Below, in pieces: positions 18,884-29,184 of a DNA stretch of 64,000 bases; the first letter of the stretch is position 1; each line of letters starts with the position of its first letter. The position numbers and the translations under genes are program-made. The notes below the pieces were generated by a model that did not search any database, was not told where the DNA came from, and saw nothing but the letters and a program-made list of their open reading frames with translations. Origin of the DNA: Actinomadura sp. NBRC 104412 (GTDB lineage Bacteria; Actinomycetota; Actinomycetes; Streptosporangiales; Streptosporangiaceae); assembly GCF_030269515.1 (NCBI RefSeq), contig NZ_BSTM01000002.1, positions 186,001 through 250,000 of the forward strand, read 5' to 3'.

Positions 18884-20308
18884 ATGAGCACGCCGGATCA
18901 GGCGGTGTCCGCCGCGATGGCGGCGGCCGAGGAATGGGCGGCGACGCCCCCCGAGGCCAGGGCGCGGGCGTTGAACGCCGTCGCCGAGGCGTTGGAGGCG
19001 GCGCGCTCCGAACTGGTGCCCCTGGCCGACGCCGAGTCCCACCTGGGTGAGACGCCCCGGCTGAACGGGGAACTGACCCGGACGGTCTTCCAGCTCAAGC
19101 TGTTCGCCGAAGAGGCCGCCTCGGGCCGGTCCTACGATGCGCGGATCGACCGCGCCGACCCGGACTGGCCCACCGGCCCCCGTCCCGACCTGCGCCGCTA
19201 CCGGACGGCGGTGGGGCCCGTGCTGGTCTTCGCGGCGAGCAACTTCCCGTTCGCGTTCAGCGTCGCGGGCGGTGACACGGCCTCGGCGCTCGCCGCGGGC
19301 TGCCCCGTCGTGGTCAAGGCGCACCCGGGCCACCCCGGGCTCTCGCGGCGCACCGCCGAGATCGTCACCGCCGCGCTGTCGGACGCCGGAGTGCCGGAGG
19401 GGACGTTCGCCCTGATCGAAGGCGAACGGGAAGGAGTCGAGGCCCTGCGCCACCCGGGGATCGCGGCGGCCGCGTTCACCGGCTCCGAACGTGGCGGGCT
19501 GGCCCTGGCGAAGATCGCCGCCGAGCGTCCCGAGCCCATTCCCTTCTACGCCGAGATGGGCAGCATCAACCCGGTCGTGGTCACCGCCGCGGCGGCCAAG
19601 AACCGCGGCGAGGAGATCGCCAAGGGCTATGTCGGCTCGGTGACCATGGGCGCGGGCCAGTTCTGCACCAACCCCGGGCTGATGTTCGTCCCCGCCGGGG
19701 ACGCCATCGTGGATCGCATCGCGGGCCTCCTGTCCGAGGTCGGGGCGGCCCCGATGCTGAACGACCGGATCGAGTCGGGCTTCCTCGACACCGCCCGGCG
19801 GCTCGGCGAGCGCCCCGGCGTCCGCCGGGTCCTCTGGCCCGACGACGACACCTCGACGGCGCCCCGCCTGCTCACCATGGACCTGGCCGCGTTCGCCGCC
19901 GACAGCGAGGCCGCCTCCCAGGAGTGCTTCGGCCCGCTCGGCCTGGTGGTCACCTACCAGGACCTCCGGGACGTCGCCGTGGTCCTGGCGAAGCTGCCCG
20001 GCCAGCTCACCACGTCCCTGCACGCCGAACCCGACGAGACCGCCGAGCTGTCAGGTCTGGCGGGCGTCCTGGCAGACCGCAGCGGCCGCGTCCTCTGGAA
20101 CCAGTGGCCCACCGGCGTCTCCGTCACCCACGCCATGCAACACGGCGGCCCCTTCCCCGCCACCACCACGCCGTCCACCACATCCGTCGGAACGGCCGCC
20201 ATCGAGCGTTTCCTCCGTCCCGTCACCTACCAGAACTGGCCGCAGGACCTCCTCCCACCACCCCTCCGCGACAGCAACCCCTGGAACGTCCCCCAGCAAA
20301 TCCACTGA
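18884..20308 (+). CDS. Aldehyde dehydrogenase, probable alpha-ketoglutarate semialdehyde dehydrogenase
   Basis: A 474-residue ALDH-fold enzyme of the NADP-type alpha-KGSA dehydrogenase branch. It should catalyse the last step of hydroxyproline breakdown, giving alpha-ketoglutarate. The catalytic Cys261 is in GAGQFCTNPGL and the general base Glu224 in YAEMGSINPV. The N-terminus is short compared with classical ALDHs, as usual for this branch. The ATG at 18884 is preceded by GAGAGGAG; the 23 codons upstream look non-coding. It is separated from the epimerase by 560 bp and so may have its own promoter. Confidence 0.85.
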   Translation: MSTPDQAVSAAMAAAEEWAATPPEARARALNAVAEALEAARSELVPLADAESHLGETPRLNGELTRTVFQLKLFAEEAASGRSYDARIDRADPDWPTGPRPDLRRYRTAVGPVLVFAASNFPFAFSVAGGDTASALAAGCPVVVKAHPGHPGLSRRTAEIVTAALSDAGVPEGTFALIEGEREGVEALRHPGIAAAAFTGSERGGLALAKIAAERPEPIPFYAEMGSINPVVVTAAAAKNRGEEIAKGYVGSVTMGAGQFCTNPGLMFVPAGDAIVDRIAGLLSEVGAAPMLNDRIESGFLDTARRLGERPGVRRVLWPDDDTSTAPRLLTMDLAAFAADSEAASQECFGPLGLVVTYQDLRDVAVVLAKLPGQLTTSLHAEPDETAELSGLAGVLADRSGRVLWNQWPTGVSVTHAMQHGGPFPATTTPSTTSVGTAAIERFLRPVTYQNWPQDLLPPPLRDSNPWNVPQQIH

Positions 20309-20513
20309 ACCTTCGCACCCGCGACCACACCACCAGAACACACCCCAAATCAACCAGGGCCACGCCGTTCCAACGGCGCCACCTGCGCTCGTCGGCCGAT
20401 CGCGCCTTCCCTACATCAGCGGCCCAGCTTCGTGTCAGCTTCGCACAGGTGATCGCCAGCGGTCAGGGCTGCCTGGCACGCCAAGGCGGCCGTCACCGAT
20501 CTACGCGGAGTGG

Positions 20514-21005
20514 AAGCCCATCACCGCCGCCAGTCGCCGAACAAGGTTCGGAGGCAGCAGGGAACGCAAGGGACGACCCAGCCGCGCCGGGGTGTGCGAG
20601 GAACTGGGGATCACCTTCGTCGCGTACAGCCCGCTGGGGCGCGGTTTGCTGGGCGGGCAGGTGCGCAGCGGAGCCGACCTGGCCGAGGACGACTGGCGGC
20701 GCGGCCACCCTCGCTTCCAGGGGCCCAATCTGGACCACAACGTCTCGCTGGCGGACCGGGTCGCGACCCTGGCGGCCGAGTACGGCGTGACGGCCGCCCA
20801 GCTCGCGCTGGCCTGGGTGATCGAGCGTGGCGCACTGCCCATCCCGGGAACGCGCAAGGCCGCCAACGCCCGGGCCAACGCCGCGGCGGGCGACCTGACG
20901 CTGGATCCGTCGGCGTTCCGGCGCCTGGAGGAGATCGTCCCGCCCGGCACGGCGGCCGGGGCGCAGGGCAACGAGTCCTACCTGGCCAACATCGACACCG
21001 GTTGA
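20514..21005 (+). pseudogene. Aldo/keto reductase remnant, 5' part lost
   Basis: Only the last third of an AKR (normally about 330 residues) is recognisable. It has CEELGITFVAYSPLGRGLLGG, a region around QLALAWVIERGALPIPGTRK, and a normal C-terminus with stop. Just upstream, codons resembling the ITAxQSEYSLFERSPER region are present but decayed. The catalytic Asp/Tyr/Lys/His region and the Rossmann-barrel start are absent. The 200 bp before it contain nothing recognisable. A functional short protein is unlikely. Confidence 0.7.
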
Positions 21006-21065
21006 GCCCGTCCGCCTCCCTGGTGGACGTGGGCTTGCGCAGACCGCGTCCGCCGGGGAGGGCGG

Positions 21066-22442
21066 TCAGGCGGCTGCCCAGATGGTCTTGATGTTGCAGA
21101 AGGCGTGCATGCCGAGGTCCGCCAGCTCGCGGCCGTAGCCGGAGTGCTTGGTGCCGCCGAACGGCAGGTCGGGGAAGGACGTGACCATCCCGTTGATGAA
21201 GACCTGGCCGGCGTCCAGGTCGTCGGCGAAACGCTCCTGCTCGTCGGCGTCCCGTGTCCAGGCGTTGGCGCCGAGGCCGAAGGTGGTGTCGTTGGCGAGG
21301 TCGATGGCCTGGTCGATGCCGTCGACCCGGAACAGCGAGGCGACCGGCCCGAAGACCTCCTCGTGGTACATCCGCATTCCCGGCATGACCCCGGTGATCA
21401 CGGTGGGCGGGTAGAACCAGCCGGGGCCTTCGACCCGCTGGCCCCCGCACAGGACGGTGGCGCCCGAGCCGACCGCGTCCGCGACCTGCTCCTCGATCGT
21501 GGACCGGCCTCGCTCGGACGCCAGCGGCCCGATGTCGGTGGACTCGTCCATGGGGTCACCGACGCGCCGGGCCCGCATGTTCTCGACGAAGCGGCGCTCG
21601 AACTCCTGGTACACGTCGGTGTGCACGATGAACCGTTTGGCGGAGATGCAGCTCTGACCGTTGTTGAGGCAGCGGGAGGTGGCGGCGACCTCGGCGGCGC
21701 GGGCGATGTCGGCCGAGGGCATGACCACGAAGGCGTCGCTGCCGCCCAGCTCCAGGACGCTCGGCTTGATCTCGGCCCCGGCGGTCGCCCCGATCGAGCG
21801 TCCGGCGGGCTCGCTGCCGGTCAGCGTGGCGCCCTTGACGCGCGGATCACGGATGATGCGTTCGACCTGGTCGGAGCCGACGAGCAGGGTCTGGAAGGCG
21901 TCCGGGGGAAAGCCGGCGCGGCGGAACAGGTCCTCCAGGAACAGGGCGGTCCTGGGGACGTTGGAGGCGTGCTTGAGCAGGCCCACGTTGCCCGCCATCA
22001 GGGCGGGGGCGGCGAACCTGATCACCTGCCAGAGCGGGAAGTTCCACGGCATCACCGCCAGCACCGGGCCGATCGGCCGGTAGCGGATCCAGGCGCGTTC
22101 GGCCCCGACCGCCTCGGGGTCGGCGGGACGGTCGGCCAGGAAGCGCGCGGCGTTGCGGGCGTAGAAGCGGCACGCGTTGGCGCATTTGTGCGCCTCGGCC
22201 CGCGCTGCCTTGATCGTCTTGCCCATCTCGGTGGTCAGCATGGCCGCGATCTGGTCGGTCTCGCCGTCCAGGATGCCGGCGGCGGCCTCCATCCAGCCGG
22301 CGCGCTCCTCGATCGTGGTGGAGCCCTGCCGGGCGAACGCCTCGCGGGCGCGTTCGAGGCGGGCGTCGATCTCGGTGCCGCTCAGCGCCTCGAAGGTCGC
22401 CTCCACCGCCCCGGTCGCGGGATTGGTCGTCGCGATGCTCAT
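21066..22442 (-). CDS. gabD: Succinate-semialdehyde dehydrogenase (GabD1-type)
   Basis: A 458-residue NAD(P)-dependent aldehyde dehydrogenase that oxidises succinate semialdehyde to succinate. The catalytic Cys265 is in NNGQSCISAKRF and Glu231 in LELGGSDAFVV; MPWNFPLWQ near 131-139 binds the cofactor. Length and sequence style match mycobacterial GabD1. The ATG at 22442 is far from other starts and is divergent from the MFS gene. It could supply the TCA cycle from GABA; a medium-chain aldehyde is an alternative substrate. Confidence 0.85.
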   Translation of the reverse strand: MSIATTNPATGAVEATFEALSGTEIDARLERAREAFARQGSTTIEERAGWMEAAAGILDGETDQIAAMLTTEMGKTIKAARAEAHKCANACRFYARNAARFLADRPADPEAVGAERAWIRYRPIGPVLAVMPWNFPLWQVIRFAAPALMAGNVGLLKHASNVPRTALFLEDLFRRAGFPPDAFQTLLVGSDQVERIIRDPRVKGATLTGSEPAGRSIGATAGAEIKPSVLELGGSDAFVVMPSADIARAAEVAATSRCLNNGQSCISAKRFIVHTDVYQEFERRFVENMRARRVGDPMDESTDIGPLASERGRSTIEEQVADAVGSGATVLCGGQRVEGPGWFYPPTVITGVMPGMRMYHEEVFGPVASLFRVDGIDQAIDLANDTTFGLGANAWTRDADEQERFADDLDAGQVFINGMVTSFPDLPFGGTKHSGYGRELADLGMHAFCNIKTIWAAA

Positions 22443-22461
22443 GCCCGATTCCCCCAGAAGC

Positions 22462-22508
22462 TGCGGTTTTGTGGGGGTCGTGCCCGATGGGTTTCAAGGG
22501 AAACCGCA
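22462..22508. promoter_or_regulatory. Inverted repeat in the gabD / MFS divergent region
   Basis: TGCGGTTT (22462-22469) and AAACCGCA (22501-22508) are perfect 8-bp arms 31 nt apart in the divergent promoter region. They could be operator half-sites or an RNA stem-loop. Confidence 0.35.
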
Positions 22509-22609
22509 TCCCGCGCCCGCCGCTTCGGGCCTACGTGACCTGCCTCATATTCCGGCCTGACCGGAAGCCGGGAAAGGGGCATGACGTTCAACAGGTCGTT
22601 CTGCCCCCG

Positions 22610-23914
22610 ATGGAAGAAGCCCAAACCTTGGCTCTCCCCGCCATGCTGCGCTCCCTCCGCCACCACAACTACCGGCTGTGGGCGGCGGCCGACCTGATCT
22701 CGGTCACCGGGACCTGGATGCAGGTCCTGGCCCTCAACTGGCTGGTCCTGTCCATCACCCATTCGGCGACGAGCGTGGGCCTGGGCCTGCTCCTGCAGGC
22801 GGTGCCCACGCTCGCGCTCGCCCCGCTGGGCGGCGCCATCGCCGACCGGCTGCCCGCCCGCCGGGTGGTGATGGCCGGCCAGTCGGTCCAGATGGCCCTG
22901 TCCGCCCTCCTGGCCCTGCTGGCGGCCGGTGACCCCTCGGGCCCCATGGGCCTGTACGCGATCTCGTTCGTGTCCGGCGCCGTCACCGCGCTGACCAGCC
23001 CGTCGCTGGCGCGGTTCGGGATGGAGATCGTCGGCCCCGAGGACCTGTCGAACGCCCTGTCCCTGGGCTCGGTGCTCAGCTCCGGCGGGCGGATCCTCGG
23101 GATGAGCCTGGCCGGCGTGGTGATCGCCGTGGTCGGGGTGCCGGGAGCGTTCGCGGCCAACGCCGCCAGCTTCGCCGCCGTGCTCGCCGCCCTCATCCTG
23201 ATGCGGCACCGTGAGCTGCACGAAGTGCCCAAGGCGGCGCCGGGGGAGCGCGGGGTCGTCGCGGGGCTGCGCCACGTCCTGCGGACGCCCTGGCTGCTGG
23301 TCACGCTGGGCCTGGCGTTCGTCCTGGGCAGCCTGGGCCGCAACTACCAGGTGACCATGGCCGCGATGAGCGACGGCCCGCTGCACGGCGGCGCCGGAGG
23401 GTACGGCGCGCTGTCGGTGCTCTTCGCGGTCGGCACGGTGCTGGGCGGGCTGTTCGCCGCCTCCCGCTCACGGCTCTCCCTGGCACTGCTGCCGGTCATG
23501 GCGGTGGCCTGCTCGGTCGGCCAGATGGCCAGCGGCGTCGCGCCGAACCTGCCGGTGTTCGGCGCGCTGATGCTGCCGATCGCCGCCGCCGCGGTGGTGA
23601 TCGACACCACCGTGAGCACCCGGGTGCAGCTCGACAGCCCCGGCGGGCTGCGCGGCCGGGTGATCGCCGCACAGGGCATGGTGGGCGCCGCGTCCGGCGC
23701 CGCCGGGGGTCCCGCGCTGGGCGCCATGTGCGACCTGCTGGGCCCCCGCGCCGCGCTGGTGCTGGCCGGCGCGGTCAGCGTGACGGCCGCGCTCGCCGCC
23801 GGTGCCGCGCTGCTGCGCCTGCGCCGGAAGGGCGCCCTGGCCCGTACGGGTCCCGACCAGGTTCCCGCCGGGCTTCCCCACGGGCCGGCCCCGCGGCGTA
23901 TGGCCGTGCGGTAG
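22610..23914 (+). CDS. MFS transporter, EntS/MFS_3-type exporter
   Basis: A 434-residue membrane protein with about twelve TM segments. The N-terminus LRHHNYRLWAAADLISVTGTWMQVLALNWL and the loop GGAIADRLPARRV are characteristic of the enterobactin-exporter-like MFS_3 group, whose members export siderophores or drugs. The ATG at 22610 (MEEAQ) or the ATG at 22643 (MLRSL) are the likely starts; the 47 codons before 22610 look non-coding. The C-terminal 40 residues are polar and cytoplasmic. No biosynthetic genes are nearby to indicate the cargo. Confidence 0.8.
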   Translation: MEEAQTLALPAMLRSLRHHNYRLWAAADLISVTGTWMQVLALNWLVLSITHSATSVGLGLLLQAVPTLALAPLGGAIADRLPARRVVMAGQSVQMALSALLALLAAGDPSGPMGLYAISFVSGAVTALTSPSLARFGMEIVGPEDLSNALSLGSVLSSGGRILGMSLAGVVIAVVGVPGAFAANAASFAAVLAALILMRHRELHEVPKAAPGERGVVAGLRHVLRTPWLLVTLGLAFVLGSLGRNYQVTMAAMSDGPLHGGAGGYGALSVLFAVGTVLGGLFAASRSRLSLALLPVMAVACSVGQMASGVAPNLPVFGALMLPIAAAAVVIDTTVSTRVQLDSPGGLRGRVIAAQGMVGAASGAAGGPALGAMCDLLGPRAALVLAGAVSVTAALAAGAALLRLRRKGALARTGPDQVPAGLPHGPAPRRMAVR

Positions 23915-24048
23915 AGCGGATCGCCGGACCGGCGGCGTGACCGTGGGCGCCCCTCCTATGATCACGTGTGGTGTGCGGCCGGTGGCCCGGGCAAGGACAG
24001 GGGAGCGGCCCGGGCACGGACGCCGGCACGTCGATGAGATGAGGGGAC

Positions 24049-25695
<1,647 letters not shown>

Positions 25696-25701
25696 CGCCT
25701 G

Positions 25702-25738
25702 CCCCCGGCCCGGCGGGCGAGCCGCCCCCGGCCGGGGC
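25702..25738. terminator. Bidirectional hairpin terminator between pgi and the EF-hand gene
   Basis: CCCCGGCC pairs with GGCCGGGG around an inner GGCGG/CCGCC stem, 7 nt after the pgi stop and just past the stop of the convergent gene. There is no U-tract, as is common in high-GC actinomycetes. Confidence 0.55.
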
Positions 25739-25744
25739 CGCCGG

Positions 25745-26002
25745 TCACCCCCGGGCGGAGCGGACGCCGTCCGGGGCCCATCCCTGCGCCTCCAGCAGGA
25801 CGCGCAGCTCGGCGAACGAGATGAAACCGTCCCGGTTGGTGTCCGCGCGCTCGAACCTGTCCTGGGTCTCCGAACGCGTCCACGACAGCCCCAGGCTGTC
25901 GAGGAGCAGTCCGAACTCCATCAGGTCGAGCCTGTCATCACCGCCGAGGTCCGACCGCGCGAAGACGGTGTGGAGGTCGTCCCCGGTCGGCTTGATGGTC
26001 AT
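25745..26002 (-). CDS. Small EF-hand calcium-binding protein
   Basis: 85 residues with two EF-hands. The first loop (about 18-29, DLGGDDRLDLME) lacks the usual spacing of acidic ligands. The second (54-65, DTNRDGFISFAE) is canonical. Such calmodulin-like calerythrin-type proteins occur in actinomycetes as intracellular Ca2+ buffers or sensors. There is no signal peptide. The ATG at 26002 has GGAGC-like sequence upstream. It is convergent with pgi and divergent from the secreted-protein gene. Confidence 0.8.
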   Translation of the reverse strand: MTIKPTGDDLHTVFARSDLGGDDRLDLMEFGLLLDSLGLSWTRSETQDRFERADTNRDGFISFAELRVLLEAQGWAPDGVRSARG

Positions 26003-26415
26003 TTCGCTCCTTGCGGTAGGTCGTCGTGGATCGCGCTGGGTCCGGTGTGCCCCGCATCATGTCATACCGGTCGGGACCCGCTCTGCTGAGAAACGACACC
26101 GCGCGGGCGGTGGTTCCCGCCGCGCTCACCGGCGCTCCGCGCGCACCACGGAACGCCGCCGAGGGACGGCCCGTCCCGCGAACCGGCGGCGCGAACGCGT
26201 CCCATCGCCGAACGACGGCCCAATGGTAAATACCTCTCGGCACCGTGCCACGCTCTGTGTCCCCACAGCACGTCGCCCAGGCCATGTGGTCAATACCAGT
26301 CTTGTGGAGGTTTGCCATGGCCGGGGACGGATGGATCGGTCTAACCTCATCTTGATCATGATGTGATCATCGGCATGCCATGGCGTGGCGCGGACGACGA
26401 GACGGAGGACGGCGG
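26003..26415. other. 413-bp divergent intergenic region
   Basis: It has lower G/C patches (26230-26360) suggestive of promoters. It contains two TGATCA palindromes at 26353-26358 and 26364-26369 separated by TGATG, 47 nt before the downstream start. No gene is supported. Confidence 0.45.
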
Positions 26416-27771
26416 ATGAAGCGGTCGCGACCGGCACGGCGGACGGGGCGGGCCACGGCGGCGCTGGTGCTCCCGGTGGCGCTGGCGCTGTCCGCGGCAC
26501 CGGCCACGGCGGCGGGCGCCGCCGGGCAAGGGCACGGGACGGGGGACTGGCGGCTGGTCCGCTCGGAGACCTTCGACCGCTCACTGGACGACCGGCGCGC
26601 CCCCTGGACCCGCGACGACGACGGACCGGGCAGCCCCTACAACGTCGACATCTACGACAACGACGGCGCGTTCTTCGACGCCGTGGGCGGGCCGGAGTTC
26701 CGGCGGCAACTCGGCACGTTCGACACCTACCGCAAGTCGTTCGGTTTCGGGGCCGGGGGCTGGCTCACGGCGGAACTGGCGGCGCGCGACACCGACAAGG
26801 ACGGCACGCCGGACGCGCCGCCCACGCTCACCACGGCCAAGGGCGTCGCCCGGTTGGACGAGCCCAGCCACCACGGCGGCATCCTCATCCGGTCCACCAA
26901 GGCGCTGCCCGCGGAGTACCGGGTCGAGATGACGCTGCGCGGCCTGGACTTCGGCGGCCAGCGCGATGGCTCCTGGGACTACCCGGACGGCCGCATCAAC
27001 GGCTACTCGCCCGAAGGGTGCAAGACGAACTTCCCTTGGGCGTCGGGCGGTGACTTCTCCAGGCCGGAGTGCTCGTGGGCCGACGTGCGTACCGACTCCA
27101 ACGGGTTCTACTACCTCGGCATCATGGACTACGACCGGGTCGCGCCCCACAACAACAACTTCATCCACGTCCACCGCAAGGTGGCGATGGACTCCTACAA
27201 CCGCTACAAGTACACCGGCTCGGGGTTGCGCTACTGCAACCCGGCGACCAAGCAGTACGAGCCGTACGGGGCCGGGACGGGCAACGGCGTGAACGCCATC
27301 TTCATGACCGAGGACCGCCGGTACCCGACGCAGCCCGGCACCGAGTACCTGATGCACAGCGAGTGCGGTTTCGCCAAGGGCGGCGCCATCGTGTCCCAAG
27401 TGGACCTGCGGCCGGAGCTCCTTCCCAAGGAGAGCTACCGGTTCGCCATCGAACGCCGCGACGGCGCGTACACCATGGAGATGTCCGGGGTCTTCGCGCA
27501 TGTCGGGCGGGCGACCTTCCGTTACACCCGCGCGTTCGTCCAGGACGACGAGCCCATCTGGCACTACAACCAGAAGCCGGAGGAGTACGACGGGCGGTTC
27601 AACGCCGACTGGACGTGGACGGGTGCCGGAGGGACGCTCGTCCACCGCGACACCTGGCCCGCCGGGTCCGCCTACCCCGACCACTTCATGTTCGGCGACC
27701 CGCACATGAACTTCTACGAGGGCAGCGCCCAGGTCGACGACGTGCGCCTGTACGTCCCGGCCAGGCGGTAG
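26416..27771 (+). CDS. Secreted protein of unknown function, lectin/glucanase-like composition
   Basis: 451 residues with a clear signal peptide (basic 1-14, hydrophobic 15-30, cleavage likely near ATAAGA). The mature part is rich in Tyr, Trp, Asp and Asn, with segments such as YYLGIMDYDRVAPHNNNFIHVHRK, DFGGQRDGSWDYPDGRING and a C-terminal FMFGDPHMNFYEGSAQVDDVRLY. That last segment looks like the end of a concanavalin-type beta-sandwich. I do not recognise a catalytic signature. The ATG at 26416 follows GGAGGACGGCGG. It may act on or bind extracellular polysaccharide; this is a guess from composition only. Confidence 0.7.
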   Translation: MKRSRPARRTGRATAALVLPVALALSAAPATAAGAAGQGHGTGDWRLVRSETFDRSLDDRRAPWTRDDDGPGSPYNVDIYDNDGAFFDAVGGPEFRRQLGTFDTYRKSFGFGAGGWLTAELAARDTDKDGTPDAPPTLTTAKGVARLDEPSHHGGILIRSTKALPAEYRVEMTLRGLDFGGQRDGSWDYPDGRINGYSPEGCKTNFPWASGGDFSRPECSWADVRTDSNGFYYLGIMDYDRVAPHNNNFIHVHRKVAMDSYNRYKYTGSGLRYCNPATKQYEPYGAGTGNGVNAIFMTEDRRYPTQPGTEYLMHSECGFAKGGAIVSQVDLRPELLPKESYRFAIERRDGAYTMEMSGVFAHVGRATFRYTRAFVQDDEPIWHYNQKPEEYDGRFNADWTWTGAGGTLVHRDTWPAGSAYPDHFMFGDPHMNFYEGSAQVDDVRLYVPARR

Positions 27772-27780
27772 CCCGGCCGC

Positions 27781-29184
27781 TCAGGCGGCGAGGGTGGCGA
27801 GGCTGCGCGCGGTCAGGCCGAGGCCGAGCAGGATGACCATGGTGGCCGTGCCGGCGGGCAGCAGCGTCGGCACGGCCCGTACCCTGGCCGCCAGCGCGGG
27901 GATGCGGCGGGCCAGCAGCCGCCCGGTGCCGGTCACCAGCATCCCGATCGCCACCAGCGTGATCGCCAGGCCCGCCCCGTACGCGAGCACCAGCAGCAGC
28001 CCGAACCAGGCGTGCCCGAGGGCGCTCGCACCGAGCAGCACGACGACCGCCGAGGGACTCGGCATCAGCCCGCCCGCGAACCCCATCAACAGCACGTTCC
28101 TACGTCCGCGCCCATCCTCCTGACCGTGCGCATGCCCATGCCCATGTCCATGCCCATGTCCATGACCATGCCCGTGCCCATGACCGTGTCCGTGCCCATG
28201 ACCGTGCGCGTGGTGGTGGGATCTGCGGAGGGCGCGGCGCAGGAGGGTGATCCCGGCGACCGCCACGACCGTCCCGCAGATCGCCCCCAGCCAGGGGAAC
28301 AGGGCGGGAGTGGCCAGCGCGGAACCGCTCGTGACCAGCAACCCGAGCGCCAGCACCCCGGCGGTGTGGGTCACGGTGACCGTCAGCCCGAGCGTGAGCA
28401 CGTCCCGTTTGGAACGGCGCCCCTGCCCGGCGGCCTGCGCCGCCATGATCGTCTTGCCGTGGCCGGGCGCCAGCGCGTGCAGGGCGCCGAGGCCCAGCGC
28501 GATGAGCAGCGCGAGCAGCGCGAACGCCGGTGTGAGCCGGTGCCGGCTCACCAGCTCGGTGAACGAGGCGTCGTTCGGCAGGATCCGGCGGGTCCCCTCG
28601 CGGGTGCCCTGCCCGAGCGCCGGCCCGCCCTCCCGGACGGTGAGCTCGGCGCCGCGCTGGTCGGGCGGCGAGTCCAGCAGACCCTCCGGGTAGGAGGTCA
28701 GGCGGGCGCTGCGCGAGGCGCGGGCCACGTTGGACGAGGTCAGCGTCATCCGGTCGCCCGTCGCCGTGACCTCGCGCCAGCCGAGCCGCCCGGCCGCGCC
28801 CTCGTCCCGGAAGGAGATCCGGTGGGAGCCCTCCCCGTACGGGACGGCGATGCCGCACTCCAGCCGCAGGGTCGGCAGCCCGGCCTGCCCGGGGAGCTTG
28901 CGCGCCGACGCCGTGCGGACGGTCGCCGCCGCCGGGCGCCCGTCCACCGTCACACGGAACGACGCGGCGGCCTTCGAGCACTCCGCCGACGCCCAGCGCG
29001 GCAGGTCGGCCGTCGTGCGGAGCACCTGCGACGCGGGGATCTCCGCGTGATCCTGGACGTGGTCGACGCGCAGCTCCCGCGGCGCGGCGATCAGGCCGTC
29101 GTACCGGCTCACCGTGAAGTTGCCGAGCGGGTGCGCGACCGGGGCGGCCGCGATCGCTCCCGCCACCGCCAGTGCCGTGATCAC
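27781..29184 (-). CDS. NicO/RcnA-type nickel-cobalt transporter with exported N-domain and His-rich loop
   Basis: 467 residues. A short signal/TM segment (1-20) is followed by an extracellular domain of about 190 residues. A six- to seven-TM core follows, containing the family motif HALAPGHGKTIMAAQ. Between two TM helices lies a loop of about 12 Gly-His dipeptides, typical of Ni/Co-binding members. The C-terminal half has GFAGGLMPSPSAVVVLLGA. GTG 29184 overlaps the stop of the TPR gene (GTGA). Metal efflux or uptake cannot be decided from sequence. It is the last gene of the sigma/DUF4331 cluster. Confidence 0.82.
   Translation of the reverse strand: MITALAVAGAIAAAPVAHPLGNFTVSRYDGLIAAPRELRVDHVQDHAEIPASQVLRTTADLPRWASAECSKAAASFRVTVDGRPAAATVRTASARKLPGQAGLPTLRLECGIAVPYGEGSHRISFRDEGAAGRLGWREVTATGDRMTLTSSNVARASRSARLTSYPEGLLDSPPDQRGAELTVREGGPALGQGTREGTRRILPNDASFTELVSRHRLTPAFALLALLIALGLGALHALAPGHGKTIMAAQAAGQGRRSKRDVLTLGLTVTVTHTAGVLALGLLVTSGSALATPALFPWLGAICGTVVAVAGITLLRRALRRSHHHAHGHGHGHGHGHGHGHGHGHGHGHGHAHGQEDGRGRRNVLLMGFAGGLMPSPSAVVVLLGASALGHAWFGLLLVLAYGAGLAITLVAIGMLVTGTGRLLARRIPALAARVRAVPTLLPAGTATMVILLGLGLTARSLATLAA
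28124..28213. repeat. Hexanucleotide repeat encoding the Gly-His loop
   Basis: About fifteen imperfect copies of a 6-bp CCATGN/CCGTGN unit (plus strand) encode the (His-Gly)n stretch of the metal transporter. Such arrays can change length by slippage without breaking the frame. Confidence 0.8.
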
